This document shows, in pieces, positions 50,469 through 60,859 of a stretch of 64,000 nucleotides of DNA. The position numbers and the translations under genes are program-made. The DNA is from JBCCMQ01 sp039026235 (GTDB lineage Bacteria > Pseudomonadota > Alphaproteobacteria > Rhodobacterales > Rhodobacteraceae). The notes beneath the pieces were generated by a model, which was given only the letters and a program-made list of their open reading frames with translations, did not search any database and had not been told where the DNA came from. The DNA lies in the NCBI GenBank assembly GCA_039026235.1, contig JBCCMQ010000002.1:62001-126000 (forward strand). The letters run 5' to 3'. Numbering within the stretch: position 1 is the first letter of the stretch; each line of letters opens with the position of its first letter.

Positions 50469-53400
50469 TCAGGCCTGAAGGCTCTGAACCTCTAAATCCC
50501 CTTCCCGCGATGCCTTCATTGCCAGTGCCGCAGCATGGCTCGCGGCAAGGGTCGTGAAGTACGGAATACGGTCCATCAAAGCCACATTGCGCATCGAGCG
50601 AGAGTCTTCGACCGCCTGCGCGCCTTCTGTCGTGTTCATCACCAGTTGAATGCCGCCATTCTTCATCGTGTCCACGATGTTCGGGCGGCCTTCGTAGACC
50701 TTATTCACAACTTCGCAAGCGATCCCATGGCCTTCAAGAAACGCAACCGTTCCCCGTGTGGCCACGATCGAAAACCCGAGATCCACCAGCGACTGCGCGG
50801 TCTCGACCAACTGGGGCGTCTTGTCGGCGTCCCGGATCGAAAGGAAAACCGCGCCCTGATCGGGCAAGACCATCCCTGCGCCAAGTTGAGCCTTGTGAAA
50901 CGCGCGGTAGAAATCGGGATCTGCGCCCATCACCTCACCGGTCGAGCGCATTTCTGGCCCAAGCAATGTGTCAACACCAGGAAACCGCGCGAAGGGCAGG
51001 ACCGCCTCTTTGACGGCGAATGTGCCAATATCTGGATCGACGAGGTCAAAATCCCCCAGTTTGGCGCCTGCCATCAGCCGCGCCGCAATCGAAGCGATGG
51101 GGCTATTGACGGCCTTGGCAACGAAGGGAACCGTGCGGCTGGCCCGTGGGTTGACCTCGATCAGAAAGACCTCATCGTCTTTGATGGCAAACTGAACGTT
51201 CATCAGGCCCACGACCTTAAGGGCCTTGGCAAGCGCTTCGGTCTGCACACGCAGTTCTTTGATGATCCTGGTAGACAGGGAATAGGGTGGAAGAGAACAG
51301 GCACTGTCGCCCGAGTGCACGCCTGCCTCTTCGATATGCTGCATGATACCGGCCACGTGCACATCAGTCCCATCGGACAGCGCGTCGACGTCAACCTCGA
51401 CGGCCCCGGCCAGATAACTGTCGAGAAGAACCGGACTGTCACCCGAAACGAGTACGGCGTCAGATATATAGCGCTCTAGCGCCGGCATATCGCGCACAAT
51501 TTCCATCGCCCGTCCGCCCAGCACATAGGAGGGTCGAATTACCAAAGGAAATCGAATGGCTTCGGCCGCGGCAAATGCCTGTGCATCTGTTGTGGCAATG
51601 GCATTTCGCGGCTGCTTCAGCGAAAGCTCATTGACCAGTGTTTGAAATCTTTCGCGGTCTTCGGCCAAGTCGATTGCGTCCGGCGTGGTGCCCAGTATCG
51701 GGATGCCCTCAGCCTCTAGCGCGCGCGCCAGTTTCAACGGCGTTTGGCCGCCAAACTGTACGATCACGCCATGCAACTCTCCCGAAGACATCTCGACGCG
51801 CAAAATCTCAAGTACGTGTTCCAAAGTAAGCGGTTCGAAATACAGCCTGTCCGAAGTGTCATAGTCCGTCGACACCGTCTCGGGGTTGCAGTTGATCATG
51901 ATTGTCTCGTACCCGGCGGCGGTCAGCGCAAAGCAGGCATGACAGCAGCAATAGTCGAATTCTATGCCCTGACCGATCCGGTTCGGTCCGCCGCCCAGGA
52001 TAACCACCTTCTTTGCGTCGGTTGGGCGCGCCTCATCTTCTACGTCCCCCATCGCGGGCACTTCATAGGTCGAATACATATAGGGGGTTTGCGCCTCGAA
52101 CTCCGCCGCGCAGGTATCGATCCGCTTGAAGACAGGCGTCACGCCCAAACGCAGGCGCGCCCGGCGGATCTGGCCTTCGTCACGCCCGGTCAGGCTGGCC
52201 AGCCGCGCATCGGTGAAGCCCATCATCTTGACCGCACGCAGCCCCTGTTCCGTCAATGGCAGACCGTTGCGTTTAAGGTCTTCTTCTTTGTCGACAATTT
52301 CCCGGATCCGCGACAGGAACCATGGATCAAAGGCCGTCGCAGCCTGAATCGTGTCATCGATCAGGCCCAGTCGCATGGCTTGGGCGATCACGCGCAAACG
52401 ATCCGGCGTTTGTTTCGAAAGCGCTTTAATAACAGCGGATTCCTCGGGCGCGCCATCGATTTCAATCTCATCAAAGCCTGTCAGTCCGGTTTCCATCGAT
52501 GCTAGAGCCTTGTGAATCGATTCATGCGCGGTCCGGCCGATGGCCATGGCCTCGCCCACCGATTTCATCGCCGTCGACAGAACCGGCTCAGCCCCCGGAA
52601 ACTTTTCAAAAGCAAAACGGGGGATCTTGGTGACCACATAATCGATCGTTGGCTCGAACGAGGCCGGGGTCACCTTGGTGATGTCATTGTCGAGCTCGTC
52701 AAGCGTGTAGCCGACGGCCAGCTTTGCCGCGATCTTGGCAATCGGAAACCCTGTTGCCTTGGAGGCCAGCGCGGATGATCGGCTGACACGCGGGTTCATT
52801 TCTATGACGACCATCCGCCCGTTTTCGGGGTTTATGGCCCATTGGACATTGGAACCACCTGTTTCCACACCAATTTCGCGCAAGACAGCTATCGAGCCGT
52901 TGCGCATGATCTGGTATTCCTTGTCAGTCAGCGTGAGGGTCGGGGCGACGGTGATCGAGTCTCCGGTGTGGACGCCCATGGGATCGACGTTTTCAATTGC
53001 GCAGACAATGATCGCGTTGTCGGCCCGGTCTCGCACGACCTCCATCTCGAATTCCTTCCACCCCAGAAGGCTTTCGTCGATCAGAATCTGGCTGACCGGT
53101 GACGCGTCAAGTCCGGTCCGACAGTAGTATTCGTAGTCTTCACGGTTAAAGGCGACGCCGCCGCCTGTGCCGCCCAACGTAAATGCCGGCCGGATGATGG
53201 CCGGAAGCCCGATGTCTTCCAGGGCCTCCATGCATTCGGACATGGTGTTCGCAATCGTCGCGCGCGGGTTCTCCAGACCGATGCGTGTCATCGCTTCGCG
53301 GAAAAGCTTGCGGTCCTCTGCCATCTCAATGGCTGCCCGCTTCGCACCGATCATCTCAACACCAAATTTGTCGAGTACACCCATTTCCTCCAGGGCGAGT

Positions 53401-53696
53401 GAAGTATTCAGTCCGGTCTGGCCACCCATGGTCGGCAGCAAGGCGTCGGGGCGTTCTTTTTCGATGATTTTCGCCACGATGTCGGGCGTAATCGGCTCGA
53501 TATAGGTTGCGTCCGCAAGGCCCGGATCGGTCATTATGGTGGCCGGGTTAGAGTTGACCAGGATAACCCGGTATCCTTCTTCCTTGAGGGCCTTGCATGC
53601 CTGGGCGCCCGAATAGTCGAATTCGCACGCCTGTCCGATGATGATGGGTCCTGCCCCGATGATCATGATCGAACGGATATCCGAACGTTTCGGCAT
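50469..53696 (-). CDS. carB: Carbamoyl-phosphate synthase large chain
   Basis: 1075 residues. Makes carbamoyl phosphate for arginine and pyrimidine synthesis with the CarA glutaminase, whose gene is elsewhere. Two ATP-grasp halves are clear (opening IMIIGAGPIIIGQACEFDYSG; second half VVILGGGPNRIGQGIEFDYCCCHA) and a C-terminal MGS-like allosteric domain (about 940–1060). ATG 53696 gives the usual MPKRSDI start. Its 3' end faces the Tad-like operon. Confidence 0.97.
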   Translation of the reverse strand: MPKRSDIRSIMIIGAGPIIIGQACEFDYSGAQACKALKEEGYRVILVNSNPATIMTDPGLADATYIEPITPDIVAKIIEKERPDALLPTMGGQTGLNTSLALEEMGVLDKFGVEMIGAKRAAIEMAEDRKLFREAMTRIGLENPRATIANTMSECMEALEDIGLPAIIRPAFTLGGTGGGVAFNREDYEYYCRTGLDASPVSQILIDESLLGWKEFEMEVVRDRADNAIIVCAIENVDPMGVHTGDSITVAPTLTLTDKEYQIMRNGSIAVLREIGVETGGSNVQWAINPENGRMVVIEMNPRVSRSSALASKATGFPIAKIAAKLAVGYTLDELDNDITKVTPASFEPTIDYVVTKIPRFAFEKFPGAEPVLSTAMKSVGEAMAIGRTAHESIHKALASMETGLTGFDEIEIDGAPEESAVIKALSKQTPDRLRVIAQAMRLGLIDDTIQAATAFDPWFLSRIREIVDKEEDLKRNGLPLTEQGLRAVKMMGFTDARLASLTGRDEGQIRRARLRLGVTPVFKRIDTCAAEFEAQTPYMYSTYEVPAMGDVEDEARPTDAKKVVILGGGPNRIGQGIEFDYCCCHACFALTAAGYETIMINCNPETVSTDYDTSDRLYFEPLTLEHVLEILRVEMSSGELHGVIVQFGGQTPLKLARALEAEGIPILGTTPDAIDLAEDRERFQTLVNELSLKQPRNAIATTDAQAFAAAEAIRFPLVIRPSYVLGGRAMEIVRDMPALERYISDAVLVSGDSPVLLDSYLAGAVEVDVDALSDGTDVHVAGIMQHIEEAGVHSGDSACSLPPYSLSTRIIKELRVQTEALAKALKVVGLMNVQFAIKDDEVFLIEVNPRASRTVPFVAKAVNSPIASIAARLMAGAKLGDFDLVDPDIGTFAVKEAVLPFARFPGVDTLLGPEMRSTGEVMGADPDFYRAFHKAQLGAGMVLPDQGAVFLSIRDADKTPQLVETAQSLVDLGFSIVATRGTVAFLEGHGIACEVVNKVYEGRPNIVDTMKNGGIQLVMNTTEGAQAVEDSRSMRNVALMDRIPYFTTLAASHAAALAMKASREGDLEVQSLQA

Positions 53697-53766
53697 GTGC
53701 CGCCCCCAAAATTTCACGCAAATTGCTGCGGGTTATAGCGGCGAAGGGGGCGGGCGCAAGGGCAGA

Positions 53767-55035
53767 TCAGTCCGATTTTGTCCCGGCGGGATCTGCCTTA
53801 GCCAGGGCCAGAAAGACCACGGCCATAAGGGCGACGCCCAGGGTGCCGAGTGCCTGATCGGGCAACGGGGGATAGGGCAGGGCAGCCGCCAGTGAAAGCA
53901 CTGGGAAACTTATCAATAGTCCTGTTGCAACCAATGTCGCCAGTCCAGCGCCCAAGCCGAGGCGCGGTAGAATGGCCGGCAAAAACACGACTGGTGCGAG
54001 GTAGTGAAACGACCATGCGATGGGCGCGGCCAGCGCAAAAGCACTAAGCGCTGCAGGAATGGCCAAGATGCCCCAGCCGCGTTTCAGAGCAATCGCGGCC
54101 CCGGCCGCAACGCCGCAGGCGAGCGCGGTAAGCCCGACGCTAAGCATGACAGGTCGCTGGCGGATCCACCAGCCGTCTTCCCGCCCAGAGCCGGGGATTG
54201 TCTCAAGAAACAAGAGGCTTTGCCAATCGCCAAGCTGAGCCCAAAGCGCTGTCAGCGTCCAGGATGCGCCGGATATTACCGACGTGGCCGAGATCGTCGC
54301 GATAAGATCCAGAAATGTCCGGTGTAGTGGCCAGCCGGCCAGTATAATCGACAGCACGCCGGCGCCTCCGCCGACAACGACGAAACCTGCTAAAATTGGG
54401 CGTGATCGACCAAGCACGCAAATCGCAGGCAAAAGGAATATGGGCGAAAGCTTAAGCGCTGCGGCAAGCCCAAGTGCCGCGCCCGCGGCGTAGCCGCTGC
54501 CGTTTTTGGCCCTTTCGATTGCCAGTACGGTCAGACAAGAAACTAAGATCTGCGGCTGGTTCTGGACAAGCCCGAGGGCGCCGACCGGGCTGGCACAAAG
54601 AAGCAGCAGGGCAAGCCCAAGATACATTGCCGGTGATGTGCTCGGGGTCGCTGCACGCCATGCCGCCAGAATCATTATGATTAAGGCGGCGTGATTGATC
54701 ACCAAAGTTATTTCCTGGAAGACGCTGTAACTCACCCATCCAGTCGCCGGTGCCAATAGCGCCGCCCAGAGTGGGGGATAGATGTAAGGGAGCACCGGCC
54801 CCGTGTATCCCCGATCAGCCAGCGATACCCACCACTCATCGGGGGGACGGACTTCAAACAGATCAGCCGCTGGCGGATAGATGAGGCCGTAGTCCCCATT
54901 GGCAAACGCCTCGGCCGCCATCCATGTCGCCAGCAGATCCGGTGATACGCGTCCCCAAAACGCAGATAACGACACCGTACAGAACACTGTAGCGATCAGG
55001 AAAGCCAGGACGTATTGCCGGGTGACTGGAGACAT
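53767..55035 (-). CDS. Glycosyltransferase family 87 (DUF2029) membrane protein
   Basis: 422 residues with about ten membrane segments. The N-terminal helix is followed by a periplasmic DLLATWMAAEAFANGDYGLIY region (catalytic Asp of GT-C enzymes) and FLPAICVL; the pattern fits DUF2029/GT87 polyprenyl-phosphate-mannose-type transferases. Located just upstream of carB on the same strand, but 70 bases apart and probably unrelated. Sugar and acceptor unknown. Confidence 0.82.
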   Translation of the reverse strand: MSPVTRQYVLAFLIATVFCTVSLSAFWGRVSPDLLATWMAAEAFANGDYGLIYPPAADLFEVRPPDEWWVSLADRGYTGPVLPYIYPPLWAALLAPATGWVSYSVFQEITLVINHAALIIMILAAWRAATPSTSPAMYLGLALLLLCASPVGALGLVQNQPQILVSCLTVLAIERAKNGSGYAAGAALGLAAALKLSPIFLLPAICVLGRSRPILAGFVVVGGGAGVLSIILAGWPLHRTFLDLIATISATSVISGASWTLTALWAQLGDWQSLLFLETIPGSGREDGWWIRQRPVMLSVGLTALACGVAAGAAIALKRGWGILAIPAALSAFALAAPIAWSFHYLAPVVFLPAILPRLGLGAGLATLVATGLLISFPVLSLAAALPYPPLPDQALGTLGVALMAVVFLALAKADPAGTKSD

Positions 55036-55348
55036 GCCTGCGGGACGTATTTCTTGAACGGCTCGACTACACCTTAGTGGTCATTTTCCACTTCGCGCAA
55101 TTCTTCGCGACGGAAATGCCCGTGCTGCGCGTTTGGAAGGTTATCCAAGCAACAAAACAGGCAGGGACGGGCGTGCGCGAACCAATGGACAGGCGGAACC
55201 GGGACCGGCAGCGTGCGAGGGTGACGCCATGGCACCCAGCGCAATATTTAACGCTGGCGATTCTTATCGTTTTTGGCTTTGCCCTTTATCCAGGAGGTCC
55301 CACCGCCCATCCGATCGGCCAAATCCTGGCGGACATCCTCTTCTAGTT
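55036..55348. other. Gap between GT87 and cfa genes, with one possible small ORF
   Basis: 313 bases. A 53-codon frame on the plus strand (55185–55346) encodes a basic start and one membrane helix (YLTLAILIVFGFALYPGG). It has no good ribosome site, so I do not call it a gene. Confidence 0.35.
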
Positions 55349-56575
55349 CTATTCGGCGGCGTGGCTGACACTGTCTCGGCTGTCTGCGTAGAGGTAGTCG
55401 CGCGTGATTGGCACGGCGTCGACCTTACGACTTAACTGCAGCTGGAAAACCACCTGGCGCGATTCCCTGAAGGTCAACTCCGATGCAATCAGATAAAAGC
55501 GCCACATCCGATAAAAACGCTCATCATAGATCGCCTTGGCCCTTTCGGCATTGGCGACGAACCGGTCATGCCAATGGCGCAGGGTTTCGGCATAATGTAG
55601 CCGCCAGACCTCGATATCCGCGCTCCACAAGTCATTGCGTTCAACAGCCTGCATGACCTCGGACAGGGCTGGCACGTAGCCGCCTGGGAAAATGTACTTG
55701 GTGATCCATGGGCTTGTCACGCCCGGCGGCGTCCGCCGGCCTATGGTGTGGATCAGGGCAATTCCATCCGGCGTTAGCTTGTCTCGGACAAGTCCGAAGT
55801 AGTCTCCATAGTTGGGCACGCCGACATGTTCGAACATGCCAACGGACACGACGCGATCAAAGGTGCCCGTCACCTTCCTGTAATCGCAGATCTTGAATTC
55901 GACCCGGGCTTCAAGGCCCGCATCGGCCGCGCGCGCAACAGCAATCTTGTGCTGTTCCTTGCTGAGGGTGATGCCCGTAACAGAAACACCGTGATTCTTT
56001 GCAAGGGAAAGGGCCAATCCGCCCCAGCCACAGCCGATATCCAGCACGCGCATACCCGGCTCTAGCCGAAGCTTTGCTGCAATATGGGCCTTTTTCTGTG
56101 CCTGAGCTGTCTCTAGCGTATCGTCCGGATTTCGGAAGTAGGCGCAAGAATACTGTTTGTCGGCGTCAAGGAACAGGTCATAGAGCCCTGCAGAAAGATC
56201 ATAGTGGTGCGCCACGTTGGTGCGCGCCTGGTAGATCGGGTTGGCTTGGTGGAAACGGCGCGCCGCATGACGCAGGGACGCGAACGGGCGCTGCCACAGG
56301 ATGCCCCTCTGGCCGATGTTAATCACCATTAATCGAAGGAAGCCGCTGATATCGTCGCCTTTTATGCGCAATCGGCCGTCCATATAGGCTTCGCCTAAGC
56401 CCATCTCGGGCCTAAGGACAACCTGTCGAAGCGATGCTGTATCGGCGATGGAGACCGAGATTTTTGGGCCGCTGCCATCTCCATAGGACTTCTTCGCCCC
56501 GCTTGGAAACTGTATTTCAAGATTGCCGACGCTGATCTGGCCTTCGGCGAAACGGTCAAGAAGCTTTTCCCACAT
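55349..56575 (-). CDS. cfa: Cyclopropane-fatty-acyl-phospholipid synthase family protein
   Basis: 408 residues. SAM-dependent methylation of unsaturated acyl chains in membrane lipids. SAM site VLDIGCGWGGLALSLAKNHG, YSCAYF near the substrate site, GMFEHVG (with the conserved Glu/His) and FPGGYVPALSE are all present. ATG 56575 has GGGGGTGA before it; the TTG one codon earlier is a lesser option. Both Cfa and closely related methyltransferases share this pattern. Confidence 0.88.
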   Translation of the reverse strand: MWEKLLDRFAEGQISVGNLEIQFPSGAKKSYGDGSGPKISVSIADTASLRQVVLRPEMGLGEAYMDGRLRIKGDDISGFLRLMVINIGQRGILWQRPFASLRHAARRFHQANPIYQARTNVAHHYDLSAGLYDLFLDADKQYSCAYFRNPDDTLETAQAQKKAHIAAKLRLEPGMRVLDIGCGWGGLALSLAKNHGVSVTGITLSKEQHKIAVARAADAGLEARVEFKICDYRKVTGTFDRVVSVGMFEHVGVPNYGDYFGLVRDKLTPDGIALIHTIGRRTPPGVTSPWITKYIFPGGYVPALSEVMQAVERNDLWSADIEVWRLHYAETLRHWHDRFVANAERAKAIYDERFYRMWRFYLIASELTFRESRQVVFQLQLSRKVDAVPITRDYLYADSRDSVSHAAE

Positions 56576-56833
56576 CAAATTTCACCCCCGCTAGTCACGC
56601 TCAAAAACGCGCGTTCCGGCGGCTTTCGGCTCCCCAGCGAAAGGCACCGGACCATAAAAAGATCACGTCTCATGTGCAAAAAATCAAGATACTCGCGGAT
56701 CAATGGCCAGTTGGTGCCTAAATCCGAGCCAATGCGCACGTTTCCGCGTACTTGCCCTTGACGCGGTCAGACTTGACATCCGGGTCTGCCCAATGTGTAC
56801 CCGGCGCCGATCTTCAACCTAGGGAATGCCGTC

Positions 56834-58612
56834 ATGCACAACTACCGCAGCCACACCTGCGCCGAGCTAACCGCGGCCGAGGTCGGCGATACCGTCCGGC
56901 TGTCGGGGTGGGTGCATCGGGTCCGTGACCACGGCGGTGTTTTGTTCATCGACCTGCGTGATCACTATGGCATGACGCAGGTTCTTGCCGATCCAGACAG
57001 CCCGGTTTTTTCGGATGTCGAAAAGGTACGTAGCGAATGGTGCATTCGCATAGACGGCGTAGTTAAGGCGCGCGACCCGGAACTGGTTAATCCGAAAATC
57101 CCAACGGGCGCAATTGAGGTTTTCGTCCGCGACCTGGAAGTACTGGGCGCTGCGGAAGAGTTGCCTTTGATGGTTTTTGGCGACCAGGATTACCCCGAGG
57201 AAACGCGGCTAAAGTACCGTTTTCTCGATCTGCGCCGCGAAGGTCTTCACGGCAATATCATGCTGCGTTCGAAGGTGATCCAAAGCTTGCGGAAACGCAT
57301 GTGGGACGGTGGATTCACGGAATTTCAGACGCCGATTATCACAGCGTCCTCGCCCGAAGGCGCTCGGGATTTCCTTATTCCGTCTCGGCTGCATCCGGGC
57401 AAATTCTATGCTTTGCCGCAAGCACCCCAGCAATTCAAACAGCTGACGATGGTATCGGGCTTCGACAAGTACTTCCAAATCGCGCCATGTTTTCGCGACG
57501 AAGACCCGCGCGCTGATCGCTCGCCGACCGACTTCTACCAGTTGGATGTTGAGATGAGCTTCGTTACCCAGCAGGACGTCTTTGATGCGGTTCAGCCGGT
57601 GCTGACTGGCGTTTTTGAAGAGTTCGGCAGCGATTGGAAAGTGGACCAGCATTGGCCGCAGATACCCTTTGCCGAGGCGATGCTAAAGTACGGCACCGAT
57701 AAGCCCGACCTGCGCAACCCGATCGAGATGCAAGTCGTCAGTGACCAATTCCGAGGTTCTGGATTTGCCATCTTTGCCAAGCTCCTTGAACAGGAAGGCA
57801 CGGAAATACGGGCCATTCCCGCGCCCAAGGGCGGCAGCCGAAAGTTCTGCGACCGGATGAATGCATTCGCCCAGAAAGAGGGATTGCCCGGCATGGGATA
57901 CATCTTCTGGCGCGAAGGTGATGGTGGCATGGAAGCGGCGGGACCGCTTGCCAAAAACATCGGGCCAGAGCGTACCGAAGCAATACGCCAGCAACTCGAT
58001 CTTGGCGTGGGGGACGCCGCGTTCTTCCTAGCCGGCAAGCCGGAAAGCTTCCAGCGTGTGGCCGCCAAGGCCAGAGTGGTTATCGGTGACGAGATGGGCC
58101 TGTCGGACAAGGAGCGTTTCGCCTTTGCCTGGATCGTCGATTTCCCGATCTACGCTCGTGACGAAGAAACCGGTGCGATTGATTTCGAACACAACCCGTT
58201 TTCGATGCCGCAGGGCGGGATGGAGGCGCTTGACGGTGACCCGCTAGCAGTGCGTGGCTATCAATACGATCTGGCCTGCAATGGATATGAGCTGGTCTCG
58301 GGAGCGATCCGAAATCACAAGCCCGAAACCATGTACCGGGCTTTTGAGATTGCCGGATATGGACGCGAAGAGGTCGACAAACGCTTTGGCGGTCTGGCTA
58401 CGGCCTTCCGCTATGGTGCGCCCCCCCACGGTGGCTGCGCCGCAGGCATTGACAGGATCGTGATGTTGCTGGCCGACGAGGTGAATATCCGCGAAGTGAT
58501 CATGTTCCCGATGAATCAGCGGGCGGAAGACCTGATGATGGGTGCGCCGTCGGAGCCAACCGGTGAGCAACTTCGCGAAACAGGGCTGAGAGTTCTGCCG
58601 CAAGACGAATAG
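56834..58612 (+). CDS. aspS: Aspartyl-tRNA synthetase
   Basis: 592 residues from ATG 56834 (MHNYRSHTCAEL, the usual start; an ATG-like start 13 codons upstream is less likely). OB-fold anticodon domain, class II catalytic core with motif 2 FRDEDPRADRSPTDFYQLDVEMSF in outline and motif 3 GIDRIVMLLADE, and the bacterial GAD insertion. Charges tRNA-Asp; whether it also mischarges tRNA-Asn cannot be told here. Confidence 0.97.
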   Translation: MHNYRSHTCAELTAAEVGDTVRLSGWVHRVRDHGGVLFIDLRDHYGMTQVLADPDSPVFSDVEKVRSEWCIRIDGVVKARDPELVNPKIPTGAIEVFVRDLEVLGAAEELPLMVFGDQDYPEETRLKYRFLDLRREGLHGNIMLRSKVIQSLRKRMWDGGFTEFQTPIITASSPEGARDFLIPSRLHPGKFYALPQAPQQFKQLTMVSGFDKYFQIAPCFRDEDPRADRSPTDFYQLDVEMSFVTQQDVFDAVQPVLTGVFEEFGSDWKVDQHWPQIPFAEAMLKYGTDKPDLRNPIEMQVVSDQFRGSGFAIFAKLLEQEGTEIRAIPAPKGGSRKFCDRMNAFAQKEGLPGMGYIFWREGDGGMEAAGPLAKNIGPERTEAIRQQLDLGVGDAAFFLAGKPESFQRVAAKARVVIGDEMGLSDKERFAFAWIVDFPIYARDEETGAIDFEHNPFSMPQGGMEALDGDPLAVRGYQYDLACNGYELVSGAIRNHKPETMYRAFEIAGYGREEVDKRFGGLATAFRYGAPPHGGCAAGIDRIVMLLADEVNIREVIMFPMNQRAEDLMMGAPSEPTGEQLRETGLRVLPQDE

Positions 58613-58654
58613 ACCCGTCTTCGTATGGGTGCCGCCACGAAGGCAACCCGCGCG

Positions 58655-59371
58655 TTATACGACTGCGGTTTGCGCCAGCCGTGCCTCGATCATTGCGCTG
58701 ATGCGATTGATTGAAGGTCCGACGTCACTGCCCGCGCCATGGTGCTCCCCAAGTTCTTCGGCTGCCTCAAGTAGGGTGTAATCACCGGCCGCGCGGGCGA
58801 TGCTTGCCAGAAATTGCACGGCATATGTCACGGGCAGTCGCGGCAGCGGGCTTTGGAGCAGGTTTGCGGCATGCGCGAGGTCGTCGCGCAAGGCAATCTC
58901 ATCCGGCGCCACATGGTCGCCGATCACAGGTCGCGGCCCTGACGGGCGCGCTTCGGCCGGCAGTTTCGACAGGATCGCTTCATGAAATTCGCCCAATGCG
59001 CCAAGCGGTTTGGCTAGAAAGCCGTCGGCACCCGCGTTGAGTGTGGCATCCCTGCCTCCCGTGTCTCCACTGGTGCCCAGGATGACCGGGACGCGGGGTG
59101 TTGCGGCACTCAGGGTTGCAATCAGATCCGCGCCCGAACCATCCGGCAAACCCAAATCGACGATGGCAACCGAGGGGCGGTAAACCCGCAGGTGCTTGCG
59201 GGCTGAGCCGAGCGAATCCGCGCGCCGCAGTCGTGCGCCGGACCGCAGACACATCAGGCGCAGCGCCTCACAGGTAAAGCGACTATCTTCGACCACAAGG
59301 ACGGTCAGCCCCAGTAAAGGACGCTCGGCTGTCGGTGGCCGGCGCATGATGAAATCTTCAAGCTCGTTCAT
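58655..59371 (-). CDS. Response regulator with helical C-terminus
   Basis: 238 residues. Receiver domain at about 22–140 (VLVVEDSRFTCEAL, phospho-Asp in VAIVDLGLPDGSG, switch region GTSGD, Lys in FLAKPLG). The last ~85 residues are helical, with no HTH or enzymatic motif (LAHAANLLQSPLPRLPVTYAVQFLASIARAAGD), perhaps a histidine-phosphotransfer-like or docking bundle. No kinase is adjacent. Convergent with aspS. Confidence 0.82.
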   Translation of the reverse strand: MNELEDFIMRRPPTAERPLLGLTVLVVEDSRFTCEALRLMCLRSGARLRRADSLGSARKHLRVYRPSVAIVDLGLPDGSGADLIATLSAATPRVPVILGTSGDTGGRDATLNAGADGFLAKPLGALGEFHEAILSKLPAEARPSGPRPVIGDHVAPDEIALRDDLAHAANLLQSPLPRLPVTYAVQFLASIARAAGDYTLLEAAEELGEHHGAGSDVGPSINRISAMIEARLAQTAVV

Positions 59372-59509
59372 GGCAGCTCCTTCGCAAGGGCCGCCTCAGA
59401 TATTGCAGCCCTATGGCTAACGAGACGTTAAACGGCGCGATCATCTGTCGCTTGCCTCTGGCCGCGCAGGGCAGGATAAGCCCCGCAAGCAGTAAACGGA
59501 GCAACCTAA

Positions 59510-59914
59510 ATGATCGGACGCTTGAACCACGTCGCCATCGCCGTTCCTGATCTGAACTCGGCGGCGGCAAAGTATCGCCAAACTCTGGGCGCCTCTGTCG
59601 GCGCCCCCCAGGACGAACCGGCGCATGGGGTCACCGTGGTCTTCATCGAGTTGCCGAATACCAAAATTGAATTGCTACACCCCCTTGGGGACGACAGCCC
59701 AATCAACAGCTTCCTCAACAAAAACCCGTCCGGCGGCATCCACCATATCTGCTATGAAGTCGACGACATCCTTGCGGCCCGCGACAGATTGGTGCGCGAA
59801 GGTGCACGTGTTCTGGGCGGCGGAGAACCAAAGACGGGCGCGCATGGTAAGCCCGTGCTTTTTCTGCATCCCAAAGACTTCAACGGAACCCTCATCGAAC
59901 TGGAAGAAGTCTGA
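59510..59914 (+). CDS. mce: Methylmalonyl-CoA epimerase
   Basis: 134 residues, glyoxalase/VOC fold. Converts (S)- to (R)-methylmalonyl-CoA in propionyl-CoA use. LNHVAIAVPDL, KIELLHPLGDDSPI, GGIHHICYEVDD and FNGTLIELEE carry the metal-binding His/Glu set. ATG 59510 has GGAGCAACC upstream. The mutase is elsewhere. Confidence 0.93.
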   Translation: MIGRLNHVAIAVPDLNSAAAKYRQTLGASVGAPQDEPAHGVTVVFIELPNTKIELLHPLGDDSPINSFLNKNPSGGIHHICYEVDDILAARDRLVREGARVLGGGEPKTGAHGKPVLFLHPKDFNGTLIELEEV

Positions 59915-60204
59915 TGTCGATTGGCTCTGCGGTCGTGCTCTTTGCGGTGATCTGGTTCATGACGCTGTTCGTCGTTTTGCCATTGCGGCTGAAGACCCAG
60001 GGGGAAACGGGAAAAGTGGTGCCAGGCACCCATTCGTCGGCCCCGGCGGGGCCGGTTATGTGGCGTAAAGTCCGGATCGTGACAGTAGTTTCGGCTGGCC
60101 TATGGGTACTCTGCTGCGCGATTATTCTGTCAGGCTGGATTACCATTCGCGACATCGACTTTATGGAGCGGATGTCCCCTCAAGCCGATGAAACAAGTGG
60201 GTAA
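59914..60204 (+). CDS. DUF1467 family membrane protein
   Basis: 96 residues, two membrane helices. GSAVVLFAVIWFMTLFVVLPLRLKTQGETG is the DUF1467 signature. It shares a base with the mce stop, a pairing typical of Rhodobacteraceae. Its 3' end overlaps the CysZ-like gene by 44 bases on the other strand. Function unknown. Confidence 0.92.
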   Translation: MSIGSAVVLFAVIWFMTLFVVLPLRLKTQGETGKVVPGTHSSAPAGPVMWRKVRIVTVVSAGLWVLCCAIILSGWITIRDIDFMERMSPQADETSG

Positions 60205-60859
60205 AGGTTGCCGCGCCAAGCACAGGTACAAATAAGTTGATCAAGGGGAATGTTAGCGGAACTGCCATCAGTCCGCCCGCCAGCCAGATTGTGAGGCTGT
60301 GGCGCGCGCGCAGCTTGCGCGCCCTGTCGCGGCCCAGCCTGCGCATCGCCACCAATTGAAAGTATTCTCGCCCCAGAAGAAACCCGTTCATTCCCCAGAA
60401 AATGAAGGGCGCAAATGGCGGGAAAAGTAGATACAAAGCGAATGCCGCAATGTTGGCCACGACCAGTATGCCCAGGAATGCCAGCGAGTCGCGAAATCCG
60501 TCGGCCAGGCTTGTCCCCGGTACATCCGCCAGATGGGGATAATGGCGGTCCTCAACAGCGTCGGCGACTTGCTCTAGGAAGATCCCGGTGAACGCCGATG
60601 CCACTGGCACCATCAGGAAGACCGAAAGAACGATCATGACCGGTATGGAAGCCCAGGAGATGACGTTATCGACCCAGGTAACCTCGCCAATCCAGGGCAA
60701 TGAAACGGTATCGGGAAAGAACAGTCCAAGAGCCGTAACAAAAATCGCGTAGATCGCAAAAAGAAGTGCAAAGGTCAGCCCGATACCCAGTCCGAGCACG
60801 CGGCGGAACCGCGCATCACCAATCTGCCCCAGTGCCTTTAGGAAGTCGCCGATGATCAT
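60161..60859 (-). CDS. EI24/CysZ-like membrane protein
   Basis: 232 residues, about four to five membrane helices. FFPDTVSLPWIGEVTWVDNVISWASIPVMIVLSVFLMVPVASAF and GFRDSLAFLGILVVANIAAFALYLLFPPFAPFIFWGMNGFLLGREYFQLVAMRR in outline match the EI24 family (CysZ in E. coli carries sulfate). A sulfate role is not shown for this branch. Starts inside the nitroreductase stop (ATGA). Confidence 0.85.
   Translation of the reverse strand: MIIGDFLKALGQIGDARFRRVLGLGIGLTFALLFAIYAIFVTALGLFFPDTVSLPWIGEVTWVDNVISWASIPVMIVLSVFLMVPVASAFTGIFLEQVADAVEDRHYPHLADVPGTSLADGFRDSLAFLGILVVANIAAFALYLLFPPFAPFIFWGMNGFLLGREYFQLVAMRRLGRDRARKLRARHSLTIWLAGGLMAVPLTFPLINLFVPVLGAATFTHLFHRLEGTSAP

Noticed and set aside
55185..55346. 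53-codon single-helix protein
   Set aside because: No ribosome site or known family; noted only as a possibility in the gap entry.
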